64,000 nucleotides of DNA from a virus. Positions 48,918 to 56,664 of the stretch are shown piece after piece; the first letter of the stretch is position 1, and every line of letters starts with the position of its first letter. The stretch covers positions 22,037 to 86,036 of the IMG/VR virus record IMGVR_UViG_3300023179_006134; one strand, written 5' to 3'. The notes beneath the pieces were generated by a model. The model did not search any database. It was not told where the DNA came from and saw nothing but the letters and a program-made list of their open reading frames with translations. Made by a program: the position numbers and the translations under genes.

Positions 48918-48946
48918 ATCATAGCAAATTTGAGAGGTTTTGTCAA
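48918..48946 (-). promoter_or_regulatory. Sigma70 promoter overlapping the psbA stop
   Basis: TTGACA (48941-48946) and TATGAT (48918-48923) with a 17-base spacer on the minus strand. The -35 overlaps the psbA stop codon. The predicted start sits beside the psbA terminator, so this promoter restarts transcription for the secreted-protein gene. Confidence 0.72.
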
Positions 48947-50037
48947 CCAATAGCAGGTGCAGTAGCAGGTGCAGTCAAGGCAACTGGTGTTGCTGCTGCT
49001 GTTGCAAGGTCGAGGGGGAAGTTGTGAGCATTGCGCTCGTGCATTACTTCAAGGCCAAGTCCAGCACGATTTAAAATGTCAGCCCAAGTGGGAATTACTC
49101 GGTTTTGACTATCAACGATGGACTGGTTAAAGTTAAAACCATTCAGATTGAACGCCATAGTAGATACACCAAGAGCAGTGAACCAAATACCCACGACGGG
49201 CCAGGCAGCAAGGAAGAAGTGAAGCGAACGTGAGTTATTAAAAGACGCATATTGGAAAATAAGGCGACCAAAATAACCATGAGCAGCAACAATATTATAG
49301 GTCTCTTCTTCTTGTCCGAACTTATATCCGTAGTTCTGACTTTCGGTTTCTGTGGTCTCACGAACCAGTGATGAGGTTACAAGTGAACCGTGCATCGCAG
49401 AGAACAATGAACCACCGAAGACACCTGCGACGCCCGCCATATGGAACGGATGCATCAGGATGTTATGTTCTGCCTGGAATACAAGCATGTAGTTGAATGT
49501 CCCAGAGATACCCAAAGGCATCGCATCACTAAAAGAACCTTGACCGAAAGGATAAACCAAGAATACAGCAGAGGCAGCAGCAACTGGTGCTGAATACGCA
49601 ACGCAGATCCAAGGACGCATACCTAATCGATAGCTAAGTTCCCATTCTCGTCCCATGTAAGCATAGATGCCAATGAGGAAGTGGAACACGACGAGTTGGA
49701 ACGGACCCCCATTGTAGAGCCATTCATCAAGGGAAGCAGCTTCCCAAATTGGATAGAAATGTAGTCCGATTGCGTTTGAGGAGGGGACAACGGCTCCTGA
49801 GATGATATTGTTTCCATAGAGTAAAGATCCAGCGACAGGTTCACGAATGCCATCAATGTCCACAGGGGGAGCACCGATGAATGCGATGATGAAGCAGGTT
49901 GTAGCAGCAAGTAGGGTTGGAATCATCAGAACTCCAAACCAACCAACATATAAACGGTTGTCAGTTGAGGTTACCCATTGGCAGAATTGTTGCCAGGGAT
50001 TTGTTGTTTGTCTTTGTAAGGCAATTGTAGCAGTCAT
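48943..50037 (-). CDS. psbA: Photosystem II D1 protein PsbA
   Basis: A 364-residue D1 protein with five membrane helices and all landmarks: [18 protein letters not shown] (Glu at the position 130 equivalent, the high-light type), the Q(B)/Tyr and His ligands in [19 protein letters not shown], and [13 protein letters not shown] with the C-terminal processing site after LDLA. It replaces photodamaged host D1 during infection to keep energy flowing. GC content and codon use are higher than in neighbours, as for host-derived psbA. Promoter, structured leader and terminator are all visible. Confidence 0.98.
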   Translation of the reverse strand: MTATIALQRQTTNPWQQFCQWVTSTDNRLYVGWFGVLMIPTLLAATTCFIIAFIGAPPVDIDGIREPVAGSLLYGNNIISGAVVPSSNAIGLHFYPIWEAASLDEWLYNGGPFQLVVFHFLIGIYAYMGREWELSYRLGMRPWICVAYSAPVAAASAVFLVYPFGQGSFSDAMPLGISGTFNYMLVFQAEHNILMHPFHMAGVAGVFGGSLFSAMHGSLVTSSLVRETTETESQNYGYKFGQEEETYNIVAAHGYFGRLIFQYASFNNSRSLHFFLAAWPVVGIWFTALGVSTMAFNLNGFNFNQSIVDSQNRVIPTWADILNRAGLGLEVMHERNAHNFPLDLATAAATPVALTAPATAPAIG

Positions 50038-50060
50038 TTGAAATTAAAAGGGTAGTTATA

Positions 50061-50158
50061 AGTTCGGGGGAACGAACTGTTGGCAGTATTCCTACACCAC
50101 CCTCCAGTGTAGGTAAAAAGACGTATTTGAATTCCCATAGGTCTTGGTTAGCGGGAAT
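50061..50158 (-). ncRNA. Structured psbA leader (PhotoRC-like)
   Basis: Three perfect hairpins lie in the psbA 5' leader: 50061-50078 (AGTTCG/CGAACT), 50091-50113 (CCTACAC/GTGTAGG) and 50131-50158 (ATTCCC/GGGAAT). Conserved PhotoRC-I/II RNA motifs are known upstream of psbA in cyanobacteria and cyanophages; position and hairpin arrangement fit, but I could not score the match. The gap 50038-50283 holds nothing else except the promoters listed. Confidence 0.6.
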
Positions 50159-50200
50159 GTGAGGAATCGTAAAGTTTTATCTTCATTTCCTAACTTATTT

Positions 50201-50229
50201 AGTATAATAGAATCTTAATAAAAGGTCAA
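50201..50229 (-). promoter_or_regulatory. Sigma70 promoter for psbA
   Basis: TTGACC (50224-50229) and TATACT (50201-50206) with a 17-base spacer on the minus strand, giving a leader of about 155 bases with three hairpins. Confidence 0.78.
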
Positions 50230-50233
50230 TCAG

Positions 50234-50241
50234 CATAAATA
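50234..50241 (+). promoter_or_regulatory. Possible late promoter for the plus-strand pair
   Basis: CATAAATA on the plus strand, 43 bases before the start at 50284, next to the divergent psbA promoter. Confidence 0.45.
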
Positions 50242-50283
50242 CTCAACTTTGATTTTTCTAAATACTTAAAATGCTTCCCACCT

Positions 50284-50475
50284 ATGTCAAGGGATTTCAA
50301 TACCCCTCAAAGAGAGGACTGGAATGGGCCCATACATAAGATACTAAAAGCAGTCGATAATCATACAAATCTATACTTAAAAACCGGAGATGCCTGGCAC
50401 GAAGAACAAGCAGAAGTATTAAGAAAGTATGTTGCTAGATTAAAAACCTGGATTCATAAACAAGAAGGAAAATGA
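50284..50475 (+). CDS. Small conserved-type cyanophage protein
   Basis: A 63-residue protein (NTPQREDWNGPIHKILKAVDN, LYLKTGDAWHEEQAEVLRKYV, RLKTWIHKQEGK), helical. It lies on the plus strand beside the lysis genes and overlaps the next start by four bases. Unknown function. Confidence 0.65.
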   Translation: MSRDFNTPQREDWNGPIHKILKAVDNHTNLYLKTGDAWHEEQAEVLRKYVARLKTWIHKQEGK

Positions 50476-50711
50476 AACTCAGTCTCAACAAACTTATTTT
50501 TATTGTCTGTATATCAGCAGTTAGTTTTGTTGGATTAAATTTTATTGCCTGCAACTTTATGATACCAGGATCTATCATTAGTGCTAATGTATTAGGAGGA
50601 CTAAAAAATCCTCCACCCTTAGATTGTAAAGAATCTGAGAGAAAAGGATATGAGACCCTCTTAGCAATTTTAACTACAGTAATTGCTTTGAGAACTAAAG
50701 TAGAAGATTAA
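50472..50711 (+). CDS. Small membrane protein, possible lysis factor
   Basis: A 79-residue protein. Residues 7-28 (IFIVCISAVSFVGLNFIAC) form a membrane helix or signal ending in a Cys that might be lipid-modified; the C-terminal part has a second hydrophobic helix (GYETLLAILTTVIALRTK). It meets the endolysin gene tail to tail. Such a protein next to an endolysin may be a holin or spanin component, but this is inference from place. Confidence 0.5.
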   Translation: MKLSLNKLIFIVCISAVSFVGLNFIACNFMIPGSIISANVLGGLKNPPPLDCKESERKGYETLLAILTTVIALRTKVED

Positions 50712-51202
50712 GAAATCCAGAGTTTTCCTTCTGCCTTTCTTCTTCTTAATAGTCCTGCTTCAACTTTACTACCAGGATTACGATATAGTTCTAATGTTTT
50801 TGGAATTGCATCCCAGTTTTTTTCACGTAAATGGTGAGTGATTGAACTAAAATTTCCAGATCCATAAAAACTAACCCCAAGATTGTAAGCAAAACTAAGA
50901 AGAGCACCACGTTTTCCGTCAGACATTTCACTCCAATAAGGTATTTTTGAAAGTGTAGGAATAAACTCATTTCTAATTTGACTTATCAAGAGATCATCAG
51001 CAACCTTTTGTGAAATCTTATCCCCAATTTTAAATGGTTTGCCAAGGAAATCTTTGGTGCTTCCCCAACCAATAGTAATCGGAAGATGTCCAGACAGAGG
51101 ATCTGGATATGCCTGTAAATGACAACCTTCAAACTCTTTAATAAGATCTACTCCTTTTACGGGTAAATATACTTTATCGGTAAAAGGAGTAGAACTTGTT
51201 AC
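50708..51202 (-). CDS. GH24 lysozyme module, entered by -1 frameshift from the peptidase gene
   Basis: The frame from 51202 down to the stop at 50708 codes for 164 residues of a phage lysozyme: VDLIKEFEGCHLQAYPDP with the catalytic Glu, LPITIGWGSTKDFLG, LLSFAYNLG and GLLRRRKAEGKLW. It has no ATG or GTG before the catalytic Glu; the first possible TTG is at 50987-50989 and would drop the active site. The frame is directly entered by -1 slippage at A AAA AAG (51202-51208). It should cut the glycan chain of peptidoglycan as the second half of a 395-residue endolysin. Confidence 0.82.
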   Translation of the reverse strand, partial: VTSSTPFTDKVYLPVKGVDLIKEFEGCHLQAYPDPLSGHLPITIGWGSTKDFLGKPFKIGDKISQKVADDLLISQIRNEFIPTLSKIPYWSEMSDGKRGALLSFAYNLGVSFYGSGNFSSITHHLREKNWDAIPKTLELYRNPGSKVEAGLLRRRKAEGKLWIS

Positions 51203-51208
51203 TTTTTT
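51147..51208 (-). promoter_or_regulatory. -1 ribosomal frameshift signal (peptidase-lysozyme)
   Basis: A AAA AAG heptamer at 51202-51208 in the peptidase frame, TAA stop immediately after (51199-51201), then an 8-base spacer and a perfect 14-bp stem (51180-51193 with 51147-51160) around a 19-base loop. These are the textbook parts of bacterial -1 frameshift signals. Confidence 0.78.
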
Positions 51209-51894
51209 GCGTCAAAAATTCTACCCCATCCATCATTACCATTTGGGCACCAACGAGCAGATAGATCTGATTTCTTATAGATAGCACCTTTGCCATTATA
51301 AACATCACCTGTATAACCATCGTTGAGTGATCCATAAGGATCGTTTACAACATAGTCACCATTCTGTGTCTTACCAATCACTACAACCATGTGGCCGCCC
51401 GTAGGATTAGACAAAGAACCACGATGTAGGATGCCAATAACAACAGGTTTGCCAGCACTAAGACTTTTATCAAGATCAGCAAAAGAAAGATTATAACTAA
51501 AATTTGACTGAATTCCATAATTTGCGAGAACTTGTGTCTGCACAGAATGATCAGTTGTATCACCGATAGCAAATACTTTTTGAATATATGCATCATCTCC
51601 TTGTGCTCCTTTAAGAGTTCCAGGTTTGAAATACTCAAGACACATCGCACAAGCAGAGGAATTACAAGTGCGATTTGCATCTCTATAATTATCTGTTTGT
51701 GGATAATAAGGAACTTCTAAACGAATATCAGATTTGGGTTTTTCAATTTTGGTTCTATAAATACGAACCCAATTTGAGTCATCATTCAACAATACTGAAT
51801 CGTTTAGATCCTTTTCAAGTTGATCTACAGCAGCAACATGTTTTGGATTTTTCGAATCATAAAATTCAAAAAACTTATGAAGATCGATTTTCAT
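51199..51894 (-). CDS. C39-like peptidase domain of the endolysin
   Basis: A 231-residue protein in the 0 frame. The peptidase core has YYPQTDNYRDANRTCNSSA with the likely catalytic Cys77, VVIGILHRGS, GGHMVVVIGK with His168 and YVVNDPYG with Asp185. This is the C39_2/papain-like arrangement seen in some phage endolysins, expected to cut peptide bridges or signal-type peptides. Residues 1-60 look like a spacer or binding region. The last codons GCA AAA AAG TAA contain the slippery site that adds the lysozyme. Confidence 0.78.
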   Translation of the reverse strand: MKIDLHKFFEFYDSKNPKHVAAVDQLEKDLNDSVLLNDDSNWVRIYRTKIEKPKSDIRLEVPYYPQTDNYRDANRTCNSSACAMCLEYFKPGTLKGAQGDDAYIQKVFAIGDTTDHSVQTQVLANYGIQSNFSYNLSFADLDKSLSAGKPVVIGILHRGSLSNPTGGHMVVVIGKTQNGDYVVNDPYGSLNDGYTGDVYNGKGAIYKKSDLSARWCPNGNDGWGRIFDAKK

Positions 51895-51927
51895 ATGAAT
51901 TATTTTTTATCGTGCTCTGTATTTAGA

Positions 51928-52137
51928 TTACCATAACCCAGGGATAATTTGTCCAGTTGTCAAATAAGTACCAACGGCAATTACAAATCCTAGCATTGCC
52001 AATCTCCCATTTAGTTTCTCAGCCCTTTGAGCATAAGTTTCTTGTTTGTGTTCTGCCATGTCTTTCTCCGTAATGTACATTTTAGGTTCGACAGCAAACA
52101 TATTTTGTCTGTTGCCGTCTTCGGTTGTGATTGTCAT
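51928..52137 (-). CDS. hli: High-light-inducible protein (HLIP)
   Basis: A 69-residue protein from the ATG at 52135-52137. The C-terminal helix AEKLNGRLAMLGFVIAVGTY is the chlorophyll-binding ExxNGRxAMxGF motif, and TGQIIPGLW closes it. Hli proteins bind pigments and protect photosystem II, working with phage D1. Confidence 0.95.
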   Translation of the reverse strand: MTITTEDGNRQNMFAVEPKMYITEKDMAEHKQETYAQRAEKLNGRLAMLGFVIAVGTYLTTGQIIPGLW

Positions 52138-52156
52138 ATAGTTTTTATAAAAGAAA

Positions 52157-52174
52157 GGGAGGATTTCTCCTCCC
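52157..52174 (-). terminator. Terminator hairpin after the porin gene
   Basis: GGGAGGA and TCCTCCC pair perfectly around a TTTC loop, 8 bases past the porin stop, followed on the minus strand by CTTTCTTTTAT. A moderate terminator between the porin and hli. Confidence 0.7.
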
Positions 52175-52181
52175 AAGTTTA

Positions 52182-53063
52182 TCAGAACTTAAATCCAAGA
52201 CCAACAGTTCCAGTTACGTTGTAACCTTGACCACTGCCATAATTATAAGTGGCACGACCAACTCTGGTAGAACCAAAGGTTTCGGCACCAGTGTTAGAGA
52301 AAGGAATCTTCGCATCAGCAAACAAAACAACATTGTTTGCTACTGATACTTCGGCACCAACTACACCGACACCAGCACCCTGATTGCCACCCACCTGACC
52401 ACCAGCACCAAGATAGAGATTAGCAGCAGATACTTTAGATCCATCAGCAAGAGTGCGACGTGAAACAGGAATATCAAGAGTAGCAAGACCACCACCAAAT
52501 ACACCACCACTTACATAGTTAGGAGTGGAGGTTAGTGTTACATAAGGACGAGCAGAAACAGCATACTGATTACCAAGTTCAAATGCTTTTACACGACCTT
52601 GAAGAGTAATACCCGATTCATAAACACGAGCAGCATTAGCAGTAATTCCAGGATAGTTAGCAGCATTACCAGCAAAAGCAATACCACCATAGTTACCAAC
52701 TCCTAACTGACGGCGTTGTGTTGCAGTTACAGCAGCAACTTCAAGTTTAGTTACACGATTGCTTACATCACCAATCTGAGCACGAAGAGCAGCAGCAAGT
52801 TTGGCATCTGCTTGTGTATAGAATTGAGTGATGTTATCCAGACAATGATTTGTCAGAGCAATAACCTCACTGCGAGTTGAATCAGCAGCAGGCTTAAGAG
52901 TGCCGTTAGGATAACCAGCAAGACATCCATATCGTGAATTAAGATTTTGAATTGCCTGATATGCCCAGTCTGTGGGTTGTACATCAGAGAAAGATGCTGG
53001 AGTAGCAAATACTGGTGCGGCAGTTAATACGACGGCACCGGCAAGAAATGAACGAATAACCAT
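52182..53063 (-). CDS. SLH-domain outer-membrane porin-like protein
   Basis: A 293-residue protein. A signal peptide (residues 1-20, ending VFA) is followed by an SLH domain (FSDVQPTDWAYQAIQNL, GCLAGYPNGTLKPA, TRSEVIALTNHCLD) that anchors to pyruvylated glycan, a coiled-coil-like helix, and a beta-barrel part ending VTGTVGLGFKF, with the terminal Phe signature of outer-membrane proteins. This is the layout of cyanobacterial SomA/SomB porins but shorter than the usual ~500 residues. Probably host-derived. Promoter at 53113-53146. Confidence 0.82.
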   Translation of the reverse strand: MVIRSFLAGAVVLTAAPVFATPASFSDVQPTDWAYQAIQNLNSRYGCLAGYPNGTLKPAADSTRSEVIALTNHCLDNITQFYTQADAKLAAALRAQIGDVSNRVTKLEVAAVTATQRRQLGVGNYGGIAFAGNAANYPGITANAARVYESGITLQGRVKAFELGNQYAVSARPYVTLTSTPNYVSGGVFGGGLATLDIPVSRRTLADGSKVSAANLYLGAGGQVGGNQGAGVGVVGAEVSVANNVVLFADAKIPFSNTGAETFGSTRVGRATYNYGSGQGYNVTGTVGLGFKF

Positions 53064-53112
53064 AAAAATTTTTAATGTGAAATGTTAAGAGACTTAAAGG
53101 TGTCTCATTACC

Positions 53113-53146
53113 TATTTATTTTAGCATTGAGTGAATTTCCTGTCAA
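53113..53146 (-). promoter_or_regulatory. Overlapping sigma70 and late promoter for the porin gene
   Basis: TTGACA (53141-53146) and TAAAAT (53118-53123) with a 17-base spacer, and AATAAATA (53113-53120) inside the -10 region on the same strand. Both early and late expression are possible. Confidence 0.68.
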
Positions 53147-53958
53147 CTCTCTGGTGGGGGTTGTGCGGCAGAGTTTTCGGTTATCCGACCCAGATATGGA
53201 TCATAATTCATATAATCCTTGATGTCAATACCTGCTCCATTCTGTTCCCAGAATTGAGATAGAGCATTGTAATTTGCTCTATGAAAGGCATCAATATGTT
53301 CTGGGTGAATGGAAGAACCCAATTCAATTCGGTAGAGAAGAAGAGGAATGGAATAAGTATTTCCAGAATTATAAATCAAGTCATCAGCCACGGGACGAGG
53401 TTTAACTCCATTATCAAGTTTATATTTTTCACCTCTTGTATGAAACTTCAATAGTTTTTCGGCATGATGACGATTAATTAAATAACATGCTGTGGAGAAA
53501 TCATTTACAAATCTCTTATGAAGTTTAACGTGAATATCCCCAGTACAAATAATTGCGATTTGAACCACATCCCAATCATAAGGTAGATTCGCATAAAAAT
53601 CATTCCAGGTAAAGTTCCAGAATCTTACCAAATCTAAATTACAATCATCTTCCATAATCACCGCATAAGGACTCTCTGAAGTTTCCATCCAATATTTAAT
53701 TGCCTTGAGGTGAGAAGTAGTACATCCAATCTCACCAGAAGTCATCATATCGGGGTATTTGCCCTTAATAATGTCACTTAAATCATCTTCACGACCATCA
53801 TATGCAGAAATACGAGTATAATTTTCAATTTCCCAATACTTAAATTGGTCTTCCATATACTGCCGTCTTTCTGGTTGCCCATCAAGATTTAAGTAATATA
53901 TTGGACCAATTCCTTTTAGTTTATATGTAGATTTATTATTATCCAATAAACTACTCAT
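53143..53958 (-). CDS. GT25-family glycosyltransferase
   Basis: A 271-residue protein. YYLNLDGQPERRQYMEDQF, SGEIGCTTSHLKAIKYWME and VIMEDDCNLD are the GT25 (LPS biosynthesis) motifs, with EDD as the metal/nucleotide site. It probably adds a hexose to lipopolysaccharide or a virion glycan. It overlaps the next gene by ATGA and forms the 3' end of the right-hand glycan unit. Confidence 0.85.
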   Translation of the reverse strand: MSSLLDNNKSTYKLKGIGPIYYLNLDGQPERRQYMEDQFKYWEIENYTRISAYDGREDDLSDIIKGKYPDMMTSGEIGCTTSHLKAIKYWMETSESPYAVIMEDDCNLDLVRFWNFTWNDFYANLPYDWDVVQIAIICTGDIHVKLHKRFVNDFSTACYLINRHHAEKLLKFHTRGEKYKLDNGVKPRPVADDLIYNSGNTYSIPLLLYRIELGSSIHPEHIDAFHRANYNALSQFWEQNGAGIDIKDYMNYDPYLGRITENSAAQPPPES

Positions 53959-55067
53959 AAATCAATCCAAAAAACTTCTTCGCAAGGAGTACCCCATACA
54001 ATTCTATCGTCACATTTAGATTTTACAAGATCGTCTACAACATAAACTTTATAATTAAGATTTAGTAAATCACAGCATAAACGATATTGTTGACTTTCTT
54101 CTACAATATCAGTGTCTTCCTTATATGACACGTAATGAAAACAAAATGGAAGATTTCTCTCGTTTTTATTTACAAACCAATCAACTAAAAATTTAGAATG
54201 TTCTTGATTAAAACTATCAGTCGTCAATCCAAGATTATACTCCAATCCCAATTTTTTTGCATGTGCAGCAAAAGCACGATTATCTCTTGGAAGGCAGGGT
54301 CCACCATATCCATATCCAAATTTCAGATACTTAGAACCAACACGAGTATCATCACCAATTGCTTTAAGAACTTTAGAAATTTCACATTCTTTACCACTCA
54401 AAGCCATTACTTCTCCTACCATATTTGCATAAGTTATTTTAGTAGTAAGAAAACAATTAACTGCCAACTTTACAAGTTCAGCAGAAGTAGTACTCATTAT
54501 ATGAACTTTTGGTTCAATTAATTGTATTTTAGTATAGATTTCTTTAATAACATCAAGATGCCTTCCTTCACCACCGATTAAGACCATATCAGCATATTGA
54601 AGGTCTTTAATGATAGATCCCTGTGCAATAAATTCTGGGTTGTAATATACATCAACACCATAAGAACTTAATTGTTCTTGAAACATTTCACAATCACCAG
54701 GATTTGTGGTACATCCAACGACAAATGTTTTTCCATAAATTGGAAATTCGCAATTTTTAAAATCTTCCACTACTTGCCAAACGGCACTCACATCATAACT
54801 ACCATCTAATAGTGATGGTGTTGGAACAAGTGTAAAGATGATGTCGCAGTTTTTAATGACTTCTACATTATCAAGAGTTGCCACAAAGTTTTTAGCATTA
54901 TCAAGCATCTCCGCAACTCTTGGTTCGTTTGTAGTGATGCTACGATTATTCAATCCGATGACATAATCATTACGACAATCAGAAACAATCACTTTATATC
55001 CTGCATTTTCCATAAGAAGTGCAAGGCAGATTCCAAGTCTTCCGGCACCAATAAGTCCTATTTTCAT
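53955..55067 (-). CDS. Nucleotide-sugar dehydrogenase (UDP-glucose 6-dehydrogenase-like)
   Basis: A 370-residue protein. The NAD site is IGLIGAGRLGICLALLMENAG, the middle has TLVPTPS, CTTNPGD, YNPEFIAQGS, and the catalytic Cys lies in YGYGGPCLPRD near residue 265. It oxidises the sugar C6 to a uronate (UDP-glucuronate or GDP-mannuronate). It is shorter than many UGDs, with an abbreviated C-terminal domain, but the motifs are complete. It would supply acidic sugar for the neighbouring glycosyltransferases. Confidence 0.85.
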   Translation of the reverse strand: MKIGLIGAGRLGICLALLMENAGYKVIVSDCRNDYVIGLNNRSITTNEPRVAEMLDNAKNFVATLDNVEVIKNCDIIFTLVPTPSLLDGSYDVSAVWQVVEDFKNCEFPIYGKTFVVGCTTNPGDCEMFQEQLSSYGVDVYYNPEFIAQGSIIKDLQYADMVLIGGEGRHLDVIKEIYTKIQLIEPKVHIMSTTSAELVKLAVNCFLTTKITYANMVGEVMALSGKECEISKVLKAIGDDTRVGSKYLKFGYGYGGPCLPRDNRAFAAHAKKLGLEYNLGLTTDSFNQEHSKFLVDWFVNKNERNLPFCFHYVSYKEDTDIVEESQQYRLCCDLLNLNYKVYVVDDLVKSKCDDRIVWGTPCEEVFWIDL

Positions 55068-55822
55068 AATTTAAATGTGGGGATAGGGTTCATTTTATGA
55101 CTGTTCATATTAGAAAATTTTAGAAGAGGTTCTAGTCCAGGACCCTCTCCTGTTTCCATTGCTCGTTCTAGTTCCTCATATGTAGCACCAATCTGATCCT
55201 CATCAGTTCGTCCATCATCCCAAAGACCGTCTGTGGGTGGAGCATCAATAATTGATTGATCTACACCAAGATGTTTTCCAAGTTCCCATACTTCAGTTTT
55301 ATAAAGATCTGCAATAGGAGCAATATCAACTCCACCGTCACCATATTTAGTATAGAATCCTACACCATAATCTTCAACTTTATTACCGGTACCAACAACA
55401 ATGCCACCAACGGTTCCGGCGATTTGATACAAAGTCACCATACGAAGACGAGACTTTGTATTTGCATTAGCAAGTTCATTATTGGTGTAATTTAAACTCT
55501 CAGTCCACCAATTTAGACTATGAATAAACTTATCATAAACACCAGAAAGATCTACACGAATTCGGGTGACATTATTATATTTTTCTTCTAATACTTTTGT
55601 GTGGGCATCAGAAAGTTTATCACCATCAATCTTTGATAGAAGTGGAATTGATAAAACATAAGTTTTCAATCCAGTTTCCGCACAGAGAGTAGAAACTACA
55701 GCAGAGTCTATGCCTCCAGACACTCCAACAACAAGTGATTCAATATTATTTTTAATAGTATAGTTTTTAATCCAACTTACTATTTTCGTTTTTAACTCGT
55801 GATAATCAGTAATTCGGTTCAT
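55064..55822 (-). CDS. nadE: NAD+ synthetase NadE (ammonia-dependent type)
   Basis: A 252-residue protein from the ATG overlapping the upstream stop (ATGA). VVGVSGGIDSAVVSTL is the PP-loop, RLRMVTLYQIAG and GTGNKVEDYGVGFYTKYGDGG form the ammonia/NaAD pocket, PIADLYKTEVWELGKHL and LWDDGRTDEDQIGATYEELE follow. It makes NAD+ from nicotinate adenine dinucleotide, ATP and ammonia. It lacks a glutaminase domain. Location between glycan genes is odd; it may restore NAD+ during infection. Confidence 0.9.
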   Translation of the reverse strand: MNRITDYHELKTKIVSWIKNYTIKNNIESLVVGVSGGIDSAVVSTLCAETGLKTYVLSIPLLSKIDGDKLSDAHTKVLEEKYNNVTRIRVDLSGVYDKFIHSLNWWTESLNYTNNELANANTKSRLRMVTLYQIAGTVGGIVVGTGNKVEDYGVGFYTKYGDGGVDIAPIADLYKTEVWELGKHLGVDQSIIDAPPTDGLWDDGRTDEDQIGATYEELERAMETGEGPGLEPLLKFSNMNSHKMNPIPTFKL

Positions 55823-56664
55823 AATACAATCCAATTAGAACAATAAAGGTCTTTAATGTCTTTGTCTCTATATGCAGGACCAAACCACATACGAGGAGCA
55901 ATCACTTTTTTGTTGGGATTTGCGATAAGCCATGCACCCCACCAACTCATAGAACTATTGGCAATTATAGCATGAGAACACAAAGACATCAAACATAAGT
56001 CTGTATATGGAATATAAGACCCATCTGAATATTTGTCAACAGGTTCTGAAATTAAAAACCTATCACCAGAAAAAAACTCTTGTTCCTTTACCCAATCCAC
56101 AGAATCAGAAAATACAATTACTGGTTGACCATCATCAAACTCTGCAAGTGCTCTCTCATAATATTCAATTGGTTGAACTGGATGCTGATCTCCGCATTGA
56201 GTATAAGACCATTTAAATCCACGAGGGTCTGTAAGATTAGGGTCTCCACGACGAACATGGAGCATAATAGGTTCTCCTTCAACAGACTCAATCATCTCTT
56301 TGCATGGATTTAAATGCTCATCATGAAAAGTAAAGTCTTTGCGAATTTCATCAGAAATGTGTTGAAAGTATTTTTCTGTTTGAAAAAATCCATGAAGACT
56401 TACATTATCTGGACATTGTTCAAATAGTTCTTCAGAGAAATGAAAGTGTGGTTCTTGTACATATTGAAACTCTTTAACATCTTCATTTATTTGTGATGCT
56501 AACTTAAAGCATTCATGAAGACTATAGTTCTCAATACCTTTTCTTTCTGATGGAGGAATACACCATTCATATCCATGATGTGCGGCAATACCACGCAGAG
56601 CCGCATACTCAAACATTTGATTGCCGAGTCTTCCTAAACTTCCTAAATGATTAAATGCTAACAT
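55819..56664 (-). CDS. GT11-like fucosyltransferase
   Basis: A 281-residue protein. NHLGSLGRLGNQMFEYAALRGIA at the start and IMLHVRRGDP near the middle (the HxRRxD motif that binds GDP-fucose in GT11) are clear; later CSHAIIANSSMSWWGAWL is the third family motif. It probably attaches fucose or another deoxysugar by alpha-1,2 linkage. Two other GT11 genes lie at 58213 and 60328. Confidence 0.85.
   Translation of the reverse strand: MLAFNHLGSLGRLGNQMFEYAALRGIAAHHGYEWCIPPSERKGIENYSLHECFKLASQINEDVKEFQYVQEPHFHFSEELFEQCPDNVSLHGFFQTEKYFQHISDEIRKDFTFHDEHLNPCKEMIESVEGEPIMLHVRRGDPNLTDPRGFKWSYTQCGDQHPVQPIEYYERALAEFDDGQPVIVFSDSVDWVKEQEFFSGDRFLISEPVDKYSDGSYIPYTDLCLMSLCSHAIIANSSMSWWGAWLIANPNKKVIAPRMWFGPAYRDKDIKDLYCSNWIVL

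Noticed and set aside
50708-50989. Lysozyme translated from a TTG at 50987-50989
   Set aside because: It would lack the catalytic Glu and the TIGWG segment, and no ribosome-binding site is visible; the frameshift or fusion explains the ORF better.
52182-53063. Porin gene as contamination from a host contig
   Set aside because: It is continuous with phage genes on both sides, has phage-like spacing, terminator and promoter, and is shorter than host porins.
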